Source: Paenibacillus sp. FSL H7-0326 (lineage in GTDB: Bacteria > Bacillota > Bacilli > Paenibacillales > Paenibacillaceae). From it: a stretch of 64,000 bases of DNA. Shown piece by piece: positions 53,757-63,605 of this stretch. The notes beneath the pieces are model-generated. The model saw only the letters and a program-made list of their open reading frames with translations, was not told the DNA's origin and made no database searches. The position numbers were made by a program, and so were the translations under genes. The stretch spans positions 682,001-746,000 of the forward strand of contig NZ_MPVN01000002.1 in NCBI RefSeq assembly GCF_001955535.1, given 5' to 3'. Every line of letters starts with the position of its first letter. Position 1 is the first letter of the stretch.

Positions 53757-53805
53757 TAGGAGGCCACCTCTTACATAAGTAGTAGGGGCTTATCCACCCC
53801 CCTAC

Positions 53806-55227
53806 TTACAGATTATGCACCGCCTCTTTAAAAATGCGTCCACGCTCTTCATAGGAGCTAAACATATCCCAGCTCGCGCATGCAGGCGACAACAGAACAA
53901 CATCCCCTGCTTGTGCCAGCTCGGAAGCATTTTTAACCGCTTCGACAAGCGCTGCGGCGGCATCCTCCCCATTATCGACAATCCGAATATCCTTTAGACC
54001 GGCAAGTTTCGCAACCTCAGCCAGCTTATCCTTCGTTTGCCCCAGCAAAACGACAGCCTTCACTCTCTCTGTGAACACTTCTAACATATCCATATAGTCG
54101 GACCCACGGTCAAGACCACCTGCAATCAGCACGATGGGCTCTTTGAATGAGGTGAGCGCATTAAGAGTAGCCTTCGCATTCGTCGCCTTGGAATTGTTAT
54201 AGTACGCTGCACCTGCATGATTCTGTACATATTCCATTCGGTGCTCTACTCCCCTGAATGTGGAAAGGGGACCCGAAAGCGCTGAAGGAGCAGCACCCGC
54301 TGCTAACGCAATCGCACAGGCAGCCAGCGCATTGGCAACGTTGAAACGGCCCGGCAGTTTAATCTCATCCACAGAAATAATTGGATGAATTCCTCCATCA
54401 AAATCACGGTACATGATGGTTCTCTCAATATCATCTTCAACATCCGTTATGTAAGGAGGATCTGCATATACACCGGCTTGCAGTGTTTCTGTCAGTGAGA
54501 ATGGCAAAATTCTGCCTTTGATATAAGGCACAAGCTGTCTGCATACAGGATCATCCCAGTTAATAACCGCATAATCCTCTGGTGTCTGATTGTTGAACAG
54601 TTTGGCTTTGGAAGCGATGTAATCCTCCATCCCGCCATGGTAATCAAGATGCGTCTCCGAAACGTTAAGCAGGCAGCTGACGGCAGGACGAAAATCCGTC
54701 GTTCCCTTGAGCTGGAAGCTGCTAAGCTCGACGACCATGATATCCTCTTTTTTCGCGGCCTGCGCTGCCTCGGATAACGGAGTGCCAATATTTCCCGCCA
54801 CAATCGGTGACAAGCCGGCATTTTCGAGCAAAAGACCTACCCAGGTCGTTGTTGTTGTTTTCCCATTAGAGCCTGTAATTCCTATGATGGGAGCTTTGCA
54901 AATATGATAAGCCACTTCAACCTCAGTGACGACTTCGATGCCCAGCTCCAGCGCCTTCTGAATCGGTGCAACCTTATATGGGATCCCCGGGTTCTTGACC
55001 AGAAGCTGCACTCCAGGATGAATCAGATCATCCGGATGCCCTCCGCATATAACAGAAATTCCCAAAGCCTCCAGTTCGGATGCTTCGGGACACTGCGCTC
55101 TGTCCTTTTGATCGTTAACAATAACATGGGCTCCAGCCTGATGCAGCACCTTAGCCACCTGTACGCCGCTCTTGGCCAGGCCAAGAACAACGACGTCCAT
55201 TCCTTTATAACTCTCCGGATGATTCAT
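53806..55227 (-). CDS. murD: UDP-MurNAc-L-Ala:D-Glu ligase MurD
   Basis: Adds D-Glu to UDP-MurNAc-L-Ala. 473 aa. N-terminal Rossmann domain (VVVLGLAKSGVQVAKVL), ATP loop GITGSNGKTTTTTW (about 117-130), central ligase DDPVCRQLV region, and C-terminal ALTSFKEPIVLIAGGLDRGSDY. ATG 55227 overlaps no neighbour; three bases after the mraY stop. Confidence 0.96.
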   Translation of the reverse strand: MNHPESYKGMDVVVLGLAKSGVQVAKVLHQAGAHVIVNDQKDRAQCPEASELEALGISVICGGHPDDLIHPGVQLLVKNPGIPYKVAPIQKALELGIEVVTEVEVAYHICKAPIIGITGSNGKTTTTTWVGLLLENAGLSPIVAGNIGTPLSEAAQAAKKEDIMVVELSSFQLKGTTDFRPAVSCLLNVSETHLDYHGGMEDYIASKAKLFNNQTPEDYAVINWDDPVCRQLVPYIKGRILPFSLTETLQAGVYADPPYITDVEDDIERTIMYRDFDGGIHPIISVDEIKLPGRFNVANALAACAIALAAGAAPSALSGPLSTFRGVEHRMEYVQNHAGAAYYNNSKATNAKATLNALTSFKEPIVLIAGGLDRGSDYMDMLEVFTERVKAVVLLGQTKDKLAEVAKLAGLKDIRIVDNGEDAAAALVEAVKNASELAQAGDVVLLSPACASWDMFSSYEERGRIFKEAVHNL

Positions 55228-55230
55228 GAA

Positions 55231-56199
55231 TTACAACCCCTTGTTGATATAAAGTCCGAGACCAGCGAGCAGCAGTCCTACGGCCCAAAAAGTAATTACT
55301 ACACGCCATTCAGACCATCCCGACAATTCAAAATGGTGATGAATCGGGCTCATTTTAAACACACGTTTGCCTCTTGTTTTAAAAGATACAACCTGAATAA
55401 CGACGGACAGCATCTCAATAACGAATATACCGCCGATTACGAGGAATAAGAGCTCTGTCTTTGTGACGATGGCTATAGCTCCGATGGCACCCCCGATCGC
55501 AAGCGAGCCGGTATCCCCCATAAATACTTTGGCTGGGTGCGCATTGTAGACAAGGAATCCAAGTACGGCTCCAATCATCGCTGCTGCGCAAACGGCAGCC
55601 GGTAGTGAAGTAGCCTGCATCGCTACAATGGCAAACGCGCCAAAAGCTATGGCACTTACGCCGGACAATAGTCCGTCCAGACCATCCGTGAAATTCACTG
55701 CATTACTTATAGCAAGCATCATGATAACAATGAACGGATAGTAGAACCACGGACCAAGGTCGAATGCCCATGATGTTCCAGGCAAGGCAATCTCTGTACT
55801 GTGACCATTCTGTATAAGCAAGAAGCACATAATCGCCGCAAATAGCAGCTGGCCAAACAGCTTCTGCCTTGCGGTAAGCCCCAGCGAACGTTTAAACACA
55901 ATCTTAATATAGTCATCCAGGAAACCGATTAAGCCAAAGCCTAAAGTTGCCACGATCAGAACATAAAAATCCGTGTTCTTCGCAGGTGCAAACTTTAAGA
56001 AGGCCAGCGTAAAGGCAAGCACGATGACAACGCCGCCCATTGTCGGTGTACCCGATTTCTTGAGATGGCTCTGAGGTCCATCTTCTCTAACCTGCTGCCC
56101 GAATTTCATACGGCGCAGGAGTGGTATTAGAATCGGTGCAGCAATCACCGCCAGGATGAATGATACACCGATCGTTAGCAGCATTAATTGAAAATCCAT
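55231..56199 (-). CDS. mraY: Phospho-MurNAc-pentapeptide transferase MraY
   Basis: Makes lipid I on undecaprenyl phosphate. 322 aa, ten membrane segments. Catalytic Asp pair and Mg2+ sites in LDDYIKI (about 94) and [12 protein letters not shown] (about 168), conserved [12 protein letters not shown] and cytoplasmic [14 protein letters not shown] (about 290). Between murF and murD. Confidence 0.97.
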   Translation of the reverse strand: MDFQLMLLTIGVSFILAVIAAPILIPLLRRMKFGQQVREDGPQSHLKKSGTPTMGGVVIVLAFTLAFLKFAPAKNTDFYVLIVATLGFGLIGFLDDYIKIVFKRSLGLTARQKLFGQLLFAAIMCFLLIQNGHSTEIALPGTSWAFDLGPWFYYPFIVIMMLAISNAVNFTDGLDGLLSGVSAIAFGAFAIVAMQATSLPAAVCAAAMIGAVLGFLVYNAHPAKVFMGDTGSLAIGGAIGAIAIVTKTELLFLVIGGIFVIEMLSVVIQVVSFKTRGKRVFKMSPIHHHFELSGWSEWRVVITFWAVGLLLAGLGLYINKGL

Positions 56200-56211
56200 G
56201 ATAACACCTCT

Positions 56212-57624
56212 CTAGTCAACTTCGATCTGTAATGGTTCATTGATTAGTGCGTTAGCAACTTCCTCCAACTTCATGCCCCTGGAAGCCTTGACAAGAACAA
56301 CATCCTTAGGTGTCATTGTTGCCTTCAAATGGGCAATTAAAGCAGCCTTATCCTCAAAAGCATGCACCGCATGGCTCGGCATATTCTGTAACGCGCCTTT
56401 TGCGATGCTCGAAGACAAGGAACCATATGTGAATACCAGATCAAGCTTGGCCGGTGTCAGATAGTGTCCAATCTCCTCATGAAGCTCTTCTTCTCTTGGT
56501 CCAAGCTCCAGCATATCTCCAAGGACTGCTGCTTTTCGTTCATAGCCTGCAAGTCCGCTAAGGGCATCGACCGCTGCCTTCATTGCAGTTGGGCTTGCGT
56601 TGTATGCATCGTTCAGCACCGTAATTCCACTGACGCCCTTCATCACTTCGATGCGCATTCCCGTCAGCTTCACTTCTGCCAAGCCCTTTTGCATATCCTC
56701 ATGAGATACGCCGTAATGTCTTGCGACGGCAAGCGCAGCCAGCGAGTTAATCACATTGTGCTGACCTATCAGCGGTATTTGCATGGCCTCCTCGCCGGAG
56801 GAAACAGAAGTAAAGATCATCCCGCCGGCATGATTCGTAATCCCCGTAGGGAAATCATTATTTGTCTGATTCATTCCAAAGGTAAATCGTTTGAACTCCT
56901 TCGGCTTCTTCGTAGACGGCTCAGCTAGAACACGATCAGCAAGTGAATCATCACCATTGTAGATAAGCAGGCCGTCGTTCTTCAGTCCGCTTACGATTTC
57001 GAGCTTGGCACGTGCAATTTCCTCTCTGGAACCGAGCTGCAGCAAATGAGCTTCTCCAATGTTCGTAATAACGGCAACATCCGGACGAGCAATTTCTGCC
57101 AGTCTCTCAATTTCATGCCGGCCGCTCATGCCCATCTCCAGGATCACAATCTGCGTATCTTGAGGCATATCAAGAATGGTTAACGGCAGTCCAATATGAT
57201 TATTGAAATTCCCCTGCGTCTTATGCACCTTAAAGGTAGTGGATAACAGCGAATACACCATATCCTTGGTCGTTGTCTTGCCATTGCTGCCCGTAATAGC
57301 TACTACGGATGCTCCACTCTCCCTTAAATAAGCCGCGGATAACTCCTGCAATGCCAGAAGAGTGTCCTCTACGACAACAACCGGCCCTTCGGGAGGTGTG
57401 CCATGATCGTTCTGCCACATAATCCCGGCCGCGCCTGCAGCCAGACACTCTGCAGCATATTCATGTCCATCGAAACGCTCACCGGCCAAAGGTACAAACA
57501 GCTGTCCTTCAGCAGATTTACGTGAATCCGTATATACACCATTTATAATTAATTCACTGTCTTGATCTCTCAAGAGTGTGCCGCCGCACATCTGTGCAAT
57601 TTGATATAACGTTCTTTTTATCAC
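56212..57624 (-). CDS. murF: D-Ala-D-Ala adding enzyme MurF
   Basis: Adds D-Ala-D-Ala to UDP-MurNAc-tripeptide. 470 aa. N-terminal domain YTDSRKSAEGQLFVPLAGERFDGH, ATP loop AITGSNGKTTTKDM (about 108-121), VLNDAYNASPTAMKAA near 328, and C-terminal VLVKASRGMKLE. GTG 57624 overlaps the murE stop (GTGA); AAGGGG is 9 nt upstream. Confidence 0.96.
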   Translation of the reverse strand: MIKRTLYQIAQMCGGTLLRDQDSELIINGVYTDSRKSAEGQLFVPLAGERFDGHEYAAECLAAGAAGIMWQNDHGTPPEGPVVVVEDTLLALQELSAAYLRESGASVVAITGSNGKTTTKDMVYSLLSTTFKVHKTQGNFNNHIGLPLTILDMPQDTQIVILEMGMSGRHEIERLAEIARPDVAVITNIGEAHLLQLGSREEIARAKLEIVSGLKNDGLLIYNGDDSLADRVLAEPSTKKPKEFKRFTFGMNQTNNDFPTGITNHAGGMIFTSVSSGEEAMQIPLIGQHNVINSLAALAVARHYGVSHEDMQKGLAEVKLTGMRIEVMKGVSGITVLNDAYNASPTAMKAAVDALSGLAGYERKAAVLGDMLELGPREEELHEEIGHYLTPAKLDLVFTYGSLSSSIAKGALQNMPSHAVHAFEDKAALIAHLKATMTPKDVVLVKASRGMKLEEVANALINEPLQIEVD

Positions 57625-59108
57625 TTTGCTATGCCCCTTATCGCTTCTTTTGCCACCAGACGATCATCGAAATCTGTTTTTGTCGTACCCAGAATTTGAT
57701 ACGTCTCATGACCTTTACCCGCAATCAATACTACATCGCCGGAGCTTGCCTGCTCAATAGCACGATGGATAGCCGCCTTCCGATCCACGATAAGTTCGTA
57801 TTTGTCAGGCTCGGTCCCCATATCGATAAGTCCCTGTTTAATATCTTCAAGAATGGCATCCGGATTCTCAGTACGGGGATTATCGGACGTAATAAATACC
57901 TTGTCACTGTATTTAGCAGCAATCTGCCCCATAATGGGACGCTTTGTGCGGTCGCGGTCTCCCCCGCAGCCAAAGACACAGAGCACTCTGCGCTCCGCAA
58001 ACTCATTAACCGTTCGAAGCACATTTTCAAGCCCATCTGGTGTATGGGCATAGTCAACAATTACGGCAAAGTCCTGACCGCAAGCAACGGCTTCAACCCG
58101 TCCGTCCACACCTGGAATGGATTCAAGACTTTGTTTAATAGCTTCGAGGGAAATTCCCTCCAGTAGTGAAGCCGTGGTCGCAGCCAGCGCATTGTATACA
58201 TTGAATTTGCCTACCATGCGAAGCTGAATATCAGCGCTGCCTTTAAATGTATCTACATGGAAGAATGTACCTTGTGCTGTGATTTTAATATTGGATGCTT
58301 TCACATCCGCTTCTGTATCAATACCGTAAGTCACGACTTCGGCTGCTGTCAGGCTGGCAAAATACTTGGATGCCTCATCATCGGCGTTCAAGACTGCATA
58401 TTTACGTTTTGAGATTTCCTCTGTATACCCGTTGCCTAGTCTTGCAAATAACAAACCTTTGGCACTTCGATAGGATTCCATGGTGAGATGGTAATCGAGA
58501 TGGTCCTGCGTAAGATTCGTGAACACCGCCGTACGGAAGTCGGTCCCTTTGACACGTCCCTGTTCCAGCGCATGTGAGGAGACCTCCATGACACAGTTTT
58601 CGACCCCTTCCTGCACCATATGATGCAGGCTGCGCTGCAATTCCAGCGCTTCTGGTGTCGTCCCGGACATAGGGAACTCTTTGCCTGCGTAACGCATTTG
58701 TATTGTACCGATGAGACCTGTACTTTGACCTGCATCGTTTAAAATTTTCTCAATGAGATAAGAGGTTGTCGTCTTGCCATTCGTACCGGTTACTCCGATC
58801 ATGTTCAAGCGCTGGCTTGGCGACTCAAAGAAATGATTAGAAAAGACGGCCATCGCTAAACGGCTGCTATTTACGATAATTTGTGGAACACGAGCTTCCA
58901 GCTCCCGTTCAACAACAAGCGCAGCAGCCCCTTGATCCACCGCTGTCTGAGCGTAATCATGCCCATCTACCGTGTGACCAGGCAGGCAAATAAACAGATC
59001 TCCTTCGGTAACTTTTCTAGAATCTGTTTGTATTCCTGTAATCTCCGTATCCCCGTTGCCTGTGACTTTACTTGTCTGCAGCAAGGAAGCAAACTGTTTT
59101 AAAAGCAC
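57621..59108 (-). CDS. murE: meso-DAP adding enzyme MurE
   Basis: UDP-MurNAc-L-Ala-D-Glu:meso-diaminopimelate ligase. 495 aa. TDSRKVTEGDLFICLPGHTVDGH, ATP loop GVTGTNGKTTTSYL (about 107-120), carbamylated-Lys region, and the specificity motif SDNPRTENP near 415; the DNPR motif indicates meso-DAP rather than lysine. This fits a DAP-type wall and the DapL-like gene here. Confidence 0.96.
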   Translation of the reverse strand: MLLKQFASLLQTSKVTGNGDTEITGIQTDSRKVTEGDLFICLPGHTVDGHDYAQTAVDQGAAALVVERELEARVPQIIVNSSRLAMAVFSNHFFESPSQRLNMIGVTGTNGKTTTSYLIEKILNDAGQSTGLIGTIQMRYAGKEFPMSGTTPEALELQRSLHHMVQEGVENCVMEVSSHALEQGRVKGTDFRTAVFTNLTQDHLDYHLTMESYRSAKGLLFARLGNGYTEEISKRKYAVLNADDEASKYFASLTAAEVVTYGIDTEADVKASNIKITAQGTFFHVDTFKGSADIQLRMVGKFNVYNALAATTASLLEGISLEAIKQSLESIPGVDGRVEAVACGQDFAVIVDYAHTPDGLENVLRTVNEFAERRVLCVFGCGGDRDRTKRPIMGQIAAKYSDKVFITSDNPRTENPDAILEDIKQGLIDMGTEPDKYELIVDRKAAIHRAIEQASSGDVVLIAGKGHETYQILGTTKTDFDDRLVAKEAIRGIAK

Positions 59109-59200
59109 ATGTATTCCTTCTTTCCCTAAATTAAAACGTCATCCTTCCCTATTGTATCCGTTACCTAGCATTATGGTCCATAGGAAGCGAAGTAAAAACA

Positions 59201-61183
59201 TCAACTTCCTTCTTTTTCCTTGCCAGAGGATGTATTGGTGTCATGCTCGTGAGCATCTTCCGGATGACTTCCCATATAAATTCGTATGGTCGAGCCTCTT
59301 TCCACCCTGGCTCCTGGTTTTGGTGCCTGACTGATGACCGTATTGCCAGTTCCTGATTTGACGAGCATAAAGTTCATATTCAGATCTTCATACAGATCCT
59401 GTACCGTTGCTCCTGTAAGGTCTGGTACGGTTACAATTGGTGTTTCTCCATATTTATAATTCTTCTCAAGCTGATCCTTCCGCTGCGGAACCTGCAAATA
59501 ATGTAATGAATCCTCTAATATGTTCTGGACAATCGGAGCCGCCACTACGCCCCCGAATTGAATCCCGTTCGGATTGTCTACCGCGGTATACACCACAATC
59601 TGAGGATCATCCGCTGGTGCAAAACCGATAAACGAAACGATATGTTCGGTTGTTGAATAACGACCGTTAATGACTTTCTGTGCGGTACCTGTCTTGCCTC
59701 CGACCCGATAACCGTCGATAAAGGCTGGTCGTCCGGTCCCCTTCGCAACCACACTTTCGAGCGCTTCACGAACCTGCTTGGACGTCTCCTCCGATATCAC
59801 CTGTCTTACCATCTCCGGCTCGGTTTCATCGACAACTTTGCCCGTTATGGGATCGACCCATGCTTTGGCAACAAACGGTTTGTATAATTTCCCGCCGTTT
59901 ATCGCGGCAGAGACTGCGGTGATCTGCTGAATTGGAGTAACCGAAACACCCTGACCAAAGGCTGTCGTCGCAAGCTCCACAGGTCCAACCTGGGAAAGCT
60001 TGAATAGTATTCCAGAAGCTTCTCCACTCAGGTCAATTCCTGTCTTTGCACCGAAACCGAAGTTTTTAATATACTCGAAAAGCGTCTCTTTGCCAAGCTT
60101 GTTCCCTAAAGCAACAAACCCCGGATTACATGAGTTTTCCACAACCTGTAAAAAGGTCTGGCTGCCGTGTCCACCCTTTTTCCAGCAGCGAAGCCGGGCT
60201 CCGCCAACCTCAACATAGCCTGGATCGAAGAAATGATCGTTAACAAGATCCACCTTCTTCTCTTCCAGTGCAGCAGCGAGGGTAATAATCTTGAAGGTAG
60301 AACCCGGCTCATAGGTCATCCATACAGGTAAATTCCGGTTGTATATTTCTGCAGGATATTCCTGATAATTACCCGGCTCATAGCTTGGACGACTCGACAT
60401 GCCAAGAATTTCTCCGGTCTTCGGATTCATGGCTATCGCTAAGGCGGAATTGGCCTCAAATTTGACCATCGCCTGATCCAGCTCACGCTCGATAATGGAT
60501 TGAATCGGCTGATCAATGGTCAGCTGAAGGTTGAGCCCGTCCTTTGGTGCGACATACTCATCGGATGAACCTGGCATCAGCCTGCCTGCTGCATCCGACA
60601 GGTATTCAATTCCTCCTCCGATGCCCTTGAGGTTATCATCGTACTTCTTCTCAATCCCGGTTAACCCTTGATTATCAATTCCTGTAAACCCGAGAATATG
60701 TGCTGCCAAATCGCCGTAAGGATAAAACCGCTTATTGTCCTCAGCAACAACAATGCCCGGAAGCTCCAAATCACGAATTTCCTGTGCTTTCTCCATCGTA
60801 ATTTTTCGGCCCCCGGGCTTTATCTCGACTATTCTTTCGGTCTTGGAAATGATACCGAGCACCTTCTCCTGCGTCATCCCAAGAAGCGGCGCTAGGGCTT
60901 CAGCCGTTTTTTCCTTCTCCTTCACCTGAACCGGAATAGCCATAACGGTTGGTGTCGTAATATTATAAGCAAGTGATGTGCCGTTACGGTCAAGTATTTC
61001 TCCGCGCTTAGCAGTATATGGAATTTGCCTCCGCCACAGATTCTCGGCTTCCTCTGCCAATTCCGGTCCTTTGGCAAGCTGCACATAAGCTAGACGGATC
61101 GCAAGCGCCGCAAAAAGAATGAGCAGTATCAGCATGCACCACAGCAAGCGGCGGCGAAGCGTCACGCTGGATACTTTGGCCAT
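59201..61183 (-). CDS. spoVD: Class B PBP, SpoVD-like, one PASTA domain
   Basis: 660-aa transpeptidase. N-terminal helix (about 12-32), dimerisation domain, then transpeptidase with PGSTFKIITLA (Ser about 294), VVENSCNPG, and VGGKTGTAQK (about 500). One PASTA domain (about 580-640, TVPDLTGATVQDLYEDL) and an acidic/His tail. Position between pbpB and murE and single PASTA match SpoVD, needed for spore cortex. A vegetative role is also possible. Confidence 0.93.
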   Translation of the reverse strand: MAKVSSVTLRRRLLWCMLILLILFAALAIRLAYVQLAKGPELAEEAENLWRRQIPYTAKRGEILDRNGTSLAYNITTPTVMAIPVQVKEKEKTAEALAPLLGMTQEKVLGIISKTERIVEIKPGGRKITMEKAQEIRDLELPGIVVAEDNKRFYPYGDLAAHILGFTGIDNQGLTGIEKKYDDNLKGIGGGIEYLSDAAGRLMPGSSDEYVAPKDGLNLQLTIDQPIQSIIERELDQAMVKFEANSALAIAMNPKTGEILGMSSRPSYEPGNYQEYPAEIYNRNLPVWMTYEPGSTFKIITLAAALEEKKVDLVNDHFFDPGYVEVGGARLRCWKKGGHGSQTFLQVVENSCNPGFVALGNKLGKETLFEYIKNFGFGAKTGIDLSGEASGILFKLSQVGPVELATTAFGQGVSVTPIQQITAVSAAINGGKLYKPFVAKAWVDPITGKVVDETEPEMVRQVISEETSKQVREALESVVAKGTGRPAFIDGYRVGGKTGTAQKVINGRYSTTEHIVSFIGFAPADDPQIVVYTAVDNPNGIQFGGVVAAPIVQNILEDSLHYLQVPQRKDQLEKNYKYGETPIVTVPDLTGATVQDLYEDLNMNFMLVKSGTGNTVISQAPKPGARVERGSTIRIYMGSHPEDAHEHDTNTSSGKEKEGS

Positions 61184-61290
61184 ATGTATCTCCCCCCTAC
61201 TTGTCTTTCGTATTCACAATGACATGCTTAATCATGAATATTCGGGACAACCAGGGAATAGAACAAGCTTTATTCTATTACGTTACGGTC

Positions 61291-63585
61291 TCACTCTTCT
61301 GGGCCTGCATCTGTGTCCGATGTCTCAGACCCTTCTGAACCGGAGCTGTCAGGTTCTGCATTATCAGGACTTTCTGCCTGTTTATCGGCTGTACTTCCTT
61401 CCTCATCTGCCGATCCCTCCGTCGATTCACCAGTTACAGCATCCTTCGCCGTCTGCAGTGTAAGTACTGCCGTACGATTTTCTCCGGTCACTTCCACTTT
61501 TTGCTTAGTGACATAACCTTCACCCTCAACTCGAACTCCCACTTTAAGCAAGGTTAGGACTTCCAGCGCATCACGTAAAGATTCACCTGTCAAATCCGGA
61601 ATTTCCATGGTGTCGCTCTGCTCGGTAAGCAGGTAGATTCGCTGGCCTGCAGTAAGCTCGGCACCTGCTTTTGGATACTGCTGTATCACTTTACTCCCCT
61701 TGCCGAGGGTCTCATAGGCGATGCCCTCATCCAAGAGCTGTGCGCGAGCATCCTTGCCGGATTTGCCGACCAGATCAGGCGCTTTTTTGCGCACCAATGG
61801 CTGGGTGGTCTCTGCTCCATCCTCGCTTGTTACGGCTTCCTTCGGAACGCCAAGATAAGTGAGTGATTTAGACATGATTTCTTTAAAAATCGGAGCCGCC
61901 CCTGAACCGCCTCCCAGGTTTGGATCATTAGGTTCATCAATCATGACCAGCATTGCAATTTTAGGATCATCCACAGGTGCGTAGCCGATAAAGGAAACGA
62001 CGGACTTCGTATGATCATATTCTCCGTTAATGTATTTAATCGCTGTTCCTGTTTTCCCAGCTACACGGTAACCATCAATGTAGGCATAACGGCCTGATCC
62101 ATGATCCTGATCGGCAACAACCTGCTCCAAATAACTGCCAACAGTTCTTGCTGTTTCGGGTGATACCACCTGACGGATTTCTTTTGGCTGAATTGACTCT
62201 ACCTCACCGTTGTTAGGATCTGATATTTCTTTCACCAGATGCGGCTCAAGCAGTTTGCCACCATTAGCTATAGCTGAAATAGCAGCCACCTGCTGAATAG
62301 GTGTTACCTGTACAAGACCATGACCATAAGAAGCAGCCGCAATATCTGCAGCATATACCAGCTCTCTAATCGGCGAAGCGGACTCCGTTGGAAGATCAAT
62401 GCCGGTCTTCACACCAAAACCGAATTTATCAATATAATCGCGAAGCTTCTCTCCACCAAGCATCTTGTAACCAAGGTTGACAAAGGCGACGTTACTGGAG
62501 CGTTTTACACCCTCTAAGTAACTGATCGTCCCCCAATTACGACTAATATCACTAATATTTCTGCCACCAACCTGAATACTACCTGATTCAAAGGTCGCAT
62601 TCGGGTTAAACAATTTCTCTTCAACTGCAGCAGCCAGTGTCACAATCTTAAACGTAGAGCCCGGCTCGTAAATGGATTGAATGGCATGATTGTAATAGTT
62701 GTCCGGTGTTTCCCAATAGGAGTTCGGATTGTAATTCGGCAGATTTGCCATGCCCAGGATCTCCATTGTATTCGGATCGGCTGCAATGACCGTCATACTG
62801 ATCGGATCATATTTATCATAAGCTTCCTTCATCGCTTCCTCGATGTAGTACTGTATCGTATCATCAATGGTCAGCTTTAATTTTTTACCATTCTGCGGCG
62901 CCGTATAGGCACTATCCGAGTTTGTCAGCTCAAGACCTATACCATCCTTCTGATATTGGAGACTGCCATCAGTTCCTTTGAGCTCCTCATCATAGTACAG
63001 CTCGAGCCCATAAACCGGGTCTCCCTCTTTATTCAAATAACCAAGCACATGCGACGCCAGATTATCCCTAGGATAAAAGCGCTTGGATTCATCCATTAAG
63101 ACGATGGCATTCTTCGCGCCATACTCCTTGTCCAGCTCATTGCGAAATTCTTCAACCTTATCTCTTAACTCCTGATCAATCTTATAACCCTCGCTGCGTA
63201 CTTCTCTATGCGGCCTGAGGCTACCGTTCTCTCTTGTTGCCGTCACATCCTCCCTCAGCCCCGCTTCATCCTTGCCCAGCAATTCATGCAGACCCTCGAC
63301 GACCACGTCTTCGATCCCCTTCTCATGAATAAGCTCCGGATTTACAGCCACTGTATAGGCAGGTGCATCCGTGGCCAGAACATTGCCATTGCGGTCTGTA
63401 ATTGTCCCCCTCTTCGCCGGGATTGTCTTGGAATTCTCTATCAATTGAGCAGCATAGTCCTGCCAGAAGCCCGCGTTGACCACTTGAATCCAGAACACTT
63501 TGCCCACAAGTACAAGAAAAAAGAGGGTGATGATCCCTCCAATGAGTAACGTGCGAAGTTTTATTCTTTTATTGATTTTCCCCAT
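61291..63585 (-). CDS. pbpB: Septal class B PBP (PBP2B/FtsI-like), PASTA tail
   Basis: 764-aa transpeptidase of the divisome. ATG 63585, with GTGAGG at 9 nt, then one membrane segment (about 15-35). Transpeptidase motifs PGSTFKIVTLAAA (Ser about 310), VKRSSNVAF (SxN-like), and VAGKTGTA (about 505). Two C-terminal PASTA-like segments (about 605-730: APDLVGKSGKDARAQLLDEG and IPDLTGESLRDALEVL), followed by an acidic Ser/Glu/Asp tail of ~45 residues. Partners: FtsW-type and DivIB/FtsL/DivIC. Confidence 0.94.
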   Translation of the reverse strand: MGKINKRIKLRTLLIGGIITLFFLVLVGKVFWIQVVNAGFWQDYAAQLIENSKTIPAKRGTITDRNGNVLATDAPAYTVAVNPELIHEKGIEDVVVEGLHELLGKDEAGLREDVTATRENGSLRPHREVRSEGYKIDQELRDKVEEFRNELDKEYGAKNAIVLMDESKRFYPRDNLASHVLGYLNKEGDPVYGLELYYDEELKGTDGSLQYQKDGIGLELTNSDSAYTAPQNGKKLKLTIDDTIQYYIEEAMKEAYDKYDPISMTVIAADPNTMEILGMANLPNYNPNSYWETPDNYYNHAIQSIYEPGSTFKIVTLAAAVEEKLFNPNATFESGSIQVGGRNISDISRNWGTISYLEGVKRSSNVAFVNLGYKMLGGEKLRDYIDKFGFGVKTGIDLPTESASPIRELVYAADIAAASYGHGLVQVTPIQQVAAISAIANGGKLLEPHLVKEISDPNNGEVESIQPKEIRQVVSPETARTVGSYLEQVVADQDHGSGRYAYIDGYRVAGKTGTAIKYINGEYDHTKSVVSFIGYAPVDDPKIAMLVMIDEPNDPNLGGGSGAAPIFKEIMSKSLTYLGVPKEAVTSEDGAETTQPLVRKKAPDLVGKSGKDARAQLLDEGIAYETLGKGSKVIQQYPKAGAELTAGQRIYLLTEQSDTMEIPDLTGESLRDALEVLTLLKVGVRVEGEGYVTKQKVEVTGENRTAVLTLQTAKDAVTGESTEGSADEEGSTADKQAESPDNAEPDSSGSEGSETSDTDAGPEE

Positions 63586-63605
63586 AGTCCAAAACCTCAC
63601 ATTTC